This document shows, in pieces, positions 59,096 through 64,000 of a stretch of DNA of 64,000 nucleotides. The first letter of the stretch is position 1; every line of letters begins with the position of its first letter. The position numbers were made by a program, and so were the translations under genes. Source of the stretch: Allolobophora icterica (lineage: Eukaryota; Annelida; Clitellata; Crassiclitellata; Lumbricidae); NCBI GenBank assembly GCA_963556255.1, contig OY744605.1, positions 7,135,114 to 7,199,113 of the forward strand. Direction: 5' to 3'. The notes beneath the pieces are model-generated. The model made no database searches. It worked only from the letters and a program-made list of their open reading frames with translations, and was not told the origin of the DNA.

Positions 59096-62000
59096 CTGTA
59101 TAAGAGCACAAATTCATTCAAAAACGTATTCGTAATTATAATTTTCTGCTACCAGATTATTTTAAGCTCTCAACATTCTTTTTTTCCAACATTTTGCATT
59201 TTTCATTCTACTTTTTCAACTCATTTTGTGCAAATGATCATTTTCAAAAGTAGGGCCTACTTGCGACTAACGCACGCGGAGTTAAAAATTCATTATTGGT
59301 CTAAATTAGAACTGTCTGTAAAGAACTAACTAATGATGACAATAAAAGTTTCTGTAATTTAAAGACATGTTATTTGTAAAATATTTAAATATTATTACTA
59401 TTGCTTTTGTAGAATCCAAAAGCTGCATCTGTCAAAAAGAACTTTAAAATAATGACAATTCCTGTAGTTCTTCGTGAAAGTTTTCAAAGACATACCTCTC
59501 CGTCAGGGTTGACCAGTTTGGTGACGGTGCGCCAGCCGACTCTCCAGTGCTGGTCCGATTCGACGTCACCAGTTGCCCCTGGAAGGGGTTTTGTTCCCTT
59601 AGCCCAAACCTAATAAACCACAAAAAGTACAGATCCTACCGTATCTCTAATTGTGAAAGTTAGGGGAGTCACTATTTCCTCTTTGTCCTTGAGCCGGCAA
59701 TGTACAAGGTCATTGGCCCAATGACCCTGTAATGAACAAGGGCACTGGATCGTCAGCCCATATGGAATGCGGTGTCACCGTCGACGTTTGCCATATTTTA
59801 AGATATTAAAAAAACTGCATAACTTTCTAACTGATGTATAACGACTCTTATTTTTAGTTCTTAAGTTGGGCTGTTTCCTAGCTATTCAGGAATACAATGT
59901 CTTTTTCTATAATTAAGATCCTTCCTTCTTCAGTTTTGGTAAATTAAATATTGACTGAAATCTTCGTCGATATCTGTATGTTTATAACAGTCTTGTTGTC
60001 CTCGAGACCAAGGTCTTGGTCTCGAGTGCACTCGAGTTCGTTTTTAAAAGTCTTGGTCTTCGTCTTGAGATCAAAAGTCTTGGTCTTGGTCTTGGTCTTG
60101 AGGTTCAAGGTCTTGGTCTTGGTCTTGAGGTTCAAAGTCTTGGTCTTGGTTTTGCAAGACCAACACCAAGATTTTTGACAATATGAACAGTCATTTAACT
60201 AATGCAACGATTTTAATAATTTATCCAATAATTACTAATACAATTGCTCTAGTATTTACACGGTGTGAGTGAGGCTTTACTGTTGCTATTGACATTATAC
60301 TTTGACTTCCGGTTATTTACCATAAAATGATTTCAAAACAGGCTTACAATTTGTACATTTACATCCGGTATTTGAAGAGCTGCTCTGTGTACCAGTGAAT
60401 TCAGCACTGTAGAACGAATTTTTCACATGGCAGAATTTTTAGGAGGCCCACAGGTCACGTCTTGGTCAGAAATATCTGAGCGAATTGGTTTTTATAAAAT
60501 GCAACAGGCATTTGGAATAACATTTCGCACGAAGGACTTTTGAAAATACGAATTCGGAATTCTCTGCAGTCTGCATTTGGAGTTGTTTTGTTTGAATAAA
60601 ATAAAAAATGTGTTTTTATAAAATAGCGAGTATAGTCCGACTTGACAATTTTTTTTAGTAAGGAATAGAAATATGGATCTGATTTTTGGGTATAATTGTT
60701 CTCGGTTTTGGTCTTGAGTTTCAAAGTCTTGGTCTTGGTCTTGAGGTTCAAAGTCTTGGTCTTGGTCTTGAGGTTCAAAGTCTTGGTCTTGGTCTTGGTC
60801 TTGAGGTTCAAGGTCTTGGTATTGGTCTTGGTCTTGAGGTCTAAGGTCTTGACAACAAGACTGGTTTATAACAGTCAGCCCAATTAAATGGGATACAAGT
60901 TTTCACTTGATCTGCCGTGTTGGGTGAAACTTTTGTCCTGGTTCTTTACTGTTCTTAATAAAACAAAGCTAAATGAAAATGCAATCGTTTCCAACCTTGA
61001 TTTTCTCTCCTGATCGTAGAACAACGGAATCATGGAACATATAAGGGGCAGAATCCATTCCATCAGTATAGCGAGTCAGACTCCAATTGCCCAACCCCAC
61101 ATCCTGTTATTTCGACCAACGAAAAACAACGTAATGCAATGCAACTCTAATGAACCTAAATTTCTCAGCGCCTTGCAAAAACTGAGTGTCGTAGTGTATT
61201 GAACAATGTAACAAAATTTTAATAAATATCATGGGGAAATAAATTCAGGAGCTGGTTTGTATTTTCACGAAACTTTAAAAATTCAAGACTAAAGAACGCA
61301 AACCATTGCGAACATTCACCGTTCGCCGCTCGTTAGGCGAAGGCGAACACTTGAAAACTGTTATTTTATGCCTGGGCTGAGACACAACATGAATAACTGA
61401 ATAAATGAATAATGAAGGAAAACTTTATGAAGGGACATCGCGAGCTGACATCGAATGAATGATTGGATTGATTGATTGATTGATGGATGGATGGATGGAT
61501 GGATGGATGGATGGATGGATGGATGGATGGATGGATGGACGGATAAAAGGATGGAAGGATGGATGGATAGATGAGGAGCAGGATGGAAGGATGGATGAAT
61601 GAATGCATATAGGCATGCATGCATGAAGGAATGCATGGAGGGATGGATGAAGACGGCTTTAGTTAATGAAATATGAAAAACTCAAATTGTCGGGAGGCCG
61701 ACCTTTGTCCCGATGTTTTCGAGGGTAACGTAGTTTCCGTATTTACAACACTCGGAAATGGTAATCGGACCCTTCGTTGACACTTGACCTTTCATCGTTA
61801 TCCGACTCGCCATAATCGCATTTTCTATAATATTCGAGAATCGACCATTAGTAAAATAGCCTACAATTTTCGACAATCACCCAATAGAAAAAGCCCGTGA
61901 GTTGTGACCTAGACCTAGAAATTGTTCAATTTGTTTAAATTAATTTGACTTTGAAGCATTTTCCATAAGCTTCAGGAAATCAGGCTGAACTGCTCTAACA

Positions 62001-63539
62001 TTTATGCGCTACTCCATAATAGCAGAATTTTGCTTTAATTTTGGATGTGAAGGATGGTGTGTAGCCAAAAGAACATGAGATGAAGAAGCAAAACCAATGA
62101 TGTTAATGTAAACGGCATTTTTCCATCATACTAAAGCTTTGATCCCGTCCGGACGCCTCGATCAAATCAACATTCAACTTGCAAATTGTTTTCTTGTCTC
62201 GTTTTCACCAACCGAAGAATATAATTATTATTTACGTCTCAGCGGTGTTTGAAACTGTTGCGATTGACAACGGCCTATTCCAGAACTCACGCCAATCTAA
62301 AATCAATAAAATTTCCTCAGTGTGTGATTGAACGTTCGAAACTGAGCTCAGAAAATTGGTCTGACTTGAATTCGATTAATGATGCTTACCCAAAACGTTT
62401 TCCCGAAATCTTACAGTCCGATCTCTGAATTTCGCAACTCTTAATAGTTCACCAACGACATTTTCAGATCTGTGTTGTTTCGTAAGAATATCAAGGTTTG
62501 CAGAATGGAAAGAAACTTGATCACAGTATAAATCATCAACGCTACAGTTTACGGGTTCTTTTTCCAGACCAATTGCCCTCGTGTGCATTTGACTGGCATG
62601 TCTACATATATCAACTGGTGATCCTCTAGACAGAAGTTCATTGCAATATCTCTGATAACTGTCGATCAGCACTCTGAATCTGTCCACATCCTGTTTTGTA
62701 GTTTCAAAGCACTTGATATTCCGATCTCTGACTGATCTCAAATTCTGAACCAACAATTCTGTATGTTGATCAATTAATTCCTTCAATTCAGCTCCTGACT
62801 TGCGGATACTTTGTTCTGTTTTCATGACCTCACCCGCCAAATCTGTCTTAAATTTCTCCAGTTTCTGACAGGCTTCTTCATATTCTGGTCGCCTATTACC
62901 CACTTTTCTCAAGTCATTTTTCAGTTGTTCTGTAAATTGTCCGGCAGCTTTATCAACATTCGAACATAGATGAGACTGGTGACTCTCAGCGAAACAAATT
63001 AAGCAGATGGCGACATTGTCTTCACAGCAATACATCTTTATGAGCTCCTTAGGATGATGTTCACAGTAACTGCTGCGAAAGTTCAATTCTTGGACGTTTA
63101 GTTGACTCCCAAGTTCAACAATTTGATGATTCTGACACAGTTTGATTCTCTTATGAGACTTACTGCAGCGATCGCAAAGCTTCTGTTCACAGTCGATGCA
63201 AAACTTCTTAGCAACCGCTGTTTCTTCGAAACAAAGATCACAAACTGCTTCTTTTTCGGGGACCGTAGCTAATTTTCCAATCTCAACTATCTTACCAATG
63301 AAGAAATTGTTGGGCAACTTAGATAGTCCTTCATTCGGAATAACAAATTCATTCCTGCATATTGGACAAGCCATCTGATCTCCAGGTTTCTTATCCTTTC
63401 CATATTTTTCGAGGCATTCCAGGCAGAAAGTGTGAACGCAAGGAAGAAGTTTTGGATTTGTGAATATCTCGGCACAGATAGAACATTCTGTCACGTCAGA
63501 TAACTTTTCATGAAACTCGGTTCCAGGGGTCCTGGCCAT
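59015..63539 (-). CDS. TRIM-lamin tail domain (LTD) fusion gene, 5 coding exons
   Basis: Exons 63539-62390, 61824-61703, 61103-60996, 59609-59496 and 59095-59015 have AG/GT borders, compatible phases (1, 0, 0, 0) and no internal stop: 1575 nt, 524 aa. The first exon is a TRIM module closely similar to gene 1 exon 1. The next three encode a lamin-type Ig fold (about 390-500): [70 protein letters not shown]. These match the lamin pattern 'GNW.lkR', 'F...f.LkaG..v.iWA.G' and 'N..GE'. No rod domain is seen. In known proteins an LTD binds DNA, lamins or membranes; here it could serve as the substrate-binding end of a ubiquitin ligase (inference). Alternative: the LTD exons belong to another gene and the TRIM exon lies in its intron. 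The exact phase fit argues against this, but RNA is needed. Confidence 0.72.
59496..59609 (-). CDS. Gene 2 exon 4: distal part of the lamin tail domain
   Basis: 38 codons, phase 0 (acceptor 'ggtttattag', donor GTATGT). It starts [15 protein letters not shown], corresponding to the 'iWA.G' turn of lamins, and ends KLVNPDGE. A hAT-type MITE (59988-60863) lies in the preceding intron. Confidence 0.75.
59988..60863. mobile_element. MITE with 'cttggtctt' minisatellite in a gene 2 intron
   Basis: Ends CAGTCTTGTTGTC and GACAACAAGACTG; perfect 8-bp flanks GTTTATAA at 59980-59987 and 60864-60871. Arrays of a roughly 27-bp unit (ggtcttgaggttcaaagtct) lie near both ends (60000-60160 and 60700-60850). 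Confidence 0.82.
60996..61103 (-). CDS. Gene 2 exon 3: central part of the lamin tail domain
   Basis: 36 codons, phase 0 both sides (acceptor 'aaataacag', donor GTTGGA). [15 protein letters not shown] and [15 protein letters not shown] are the LTD core signature. Confidence 0.75.
61460..61660. repeat. (GGAT)n and related microsatellite
   Basis: GATT, then GGAT, then diverged gatg and gcat units. In the intron between gene 2 exons 2 and 3. Confidence 0.95.
61703..61824 (-). CDS. Gene 2 exon 2: first part of the lamin tail domain
   Basis: Acceptor 'gaatattatag' with a TACTAAT branch-point-like word just upstream. The first two bases complete a Glu codon left open by the TRIM exon. It encodes [19 protein letters not shown] and then [17 protein letters not shown], the opening strands of an LTD. 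The donor GTCGGC is weaker than the others. Confidence 0.7.
62390..63539 (-). CDS. Gene 2 exon 1: RING, two B-boxes, coiled coil
   Basis: Intact paralogue of gene 1 exon 1. RING has [23 protein letters not shown] and CPICRNEF; B-box 1 has [12 protein letters not shown]-box 2 has [14 protein letters not shown]. It ends after 383 codons plus 1 nt at GTAAGC, the same donor position as gene 1. Substitutions are spread along the exon with the zinc ligands kept, which suggests both copies are under constraint. Confidence 0.9.
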
Positions 63540-63745
63540 GTTTCTTTGAACAAAAACAGTAATAAATACTTACAGTACCGGATAACTCCTGTGACAATAC
63601 TTACTGCGTAGCACTCTTGAAAATGCTGGTGCCCTGGGCTTAGCTTTTAGGTAGCACTTTAGAAATGTCGATATTACAATTGTGATTTTACGAGTACGAT
63701 TAATTCAAATTTAAACACAAGGAAAGATATTAGAATCTTCAGTAG
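63540..63745 (-). promoter_or_regulatory. Conserved 5' flank of gene 2
   Basis: Similar to the flank of gene 1 up to 'ttagaatcttcagtag'. There, about 230 bp (63745-63975) not present in gene 1 intervene before similarity resumes with 'ttgttcgcctttgtcactgg'. Promoter role inferred. Confidence 0.35.
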
Positions 63746-64000
63746 ATAGAACTGCATCCGGGGCACATGTACAAATTGAAGAAGCCGAAAGGAGCATTAT
63801 GGCAGACGTTGGTTTCGATGATAATACTGTCTCAGTGGACACAGTGACAGCTTTAAGAGGAAGCTAGGAAAATTGGGCTATTAAGTGTTCGAGAATAATT
63901 TGCAGTGGTTCTAACACAGACTAATATGTCTTCTGAGGCACTTAAAACCCTTCTTATGCTATGTTACGTTATGTTGTTGTTCGCCTTTGTCACTGGGGTT

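Noticed and set aside
58911..59117. 68-codon frame in phase 1 over gene 2 exon 5
   Set aside because: The upstream exon ends in phase 0, so the other frame (DRATHIPQ...) is the compatible one.

Overview
The window is metazoan nuclear DNA. It has spliced genes with GT/AG introns, an intron-bearing tRNA-Tyr gene, many LINE, SINE, hAT-type and LTR elements, and long pure microsatellites. It looks like a marine invertebrate. The frequent TAGGCCTA-type words and the LINE/SINE tails ending in a 'tatagcgcc' motif make me think of an echinoderm or a close deuterostome relative, but that is a guess. Most of the sequence is intron and transposon. Host coding sequence is confined to two minus-strand genes, their relics, one tRNA and one orphan zinc-finger exon.

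The centre of interest is a pair of tandem, same-orientation genes that share a TRIM-type first exon (RING, two B-boxes, coiled coil) but carry unrelated tails. Gene 1 (36289 down to 12380) reads through ten phase-compatible exons. It encodes TRIM, then a linker, one macrodomain, a PARP14-like KH/helical region, a WWE domain and a PARP14-type ADP-ribosyltransferase domain: 1251 codons with no internal stop. Its catalytic triad reads R-Y-I instead of H-Y-hydrophobic. Gene 2 (63539 down to 59015) joins the same TRIM exon, through the same phase-1 donor, to four exons. The first three encode a lamin tail domain (LTD) and the fourth a short C-terminus, giving 524 residues. I know of no described protein with either architecture, but I could not search.

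The two genes lie in a degraded tandem segmental duplication. Six blocks recur in the same order and orientation: 1-900, 1900-2435, 7050-7960, 29240-29460, 31560-32230 and 35000-36500 on the left match 39676-40880, 41297-41719 plus 49484-49580, 49585-50330, 51610-51800, 53590-54130 and 62250-63745 on the right. Relics of gene 1 exons 7 and 5 survive downstream of gene 2. Gene 2 therefore probably began as a TRIM-PARP copy whose middle was replaced by LTD exons.

The transposon layer is rich. At 41720-49488 sits a young LTR retrotransposon of the Ty3/gypsy type. Its two 520-bp LTRs show one visible difference. It has lost gag, protease, RT and RNase H, but keeps integrase with a chromodomain-like tail and an F-type envelope-like region. 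Several hAT-type elements have matching 8-bp target duplications, one of them carrying a nested piggyBac relic. There are also a large foldback element upstream of gene 1, two tRNA-derived SINEs, about nineteen LINE fragments, and long TG, ATG, AAT and TA tracts.
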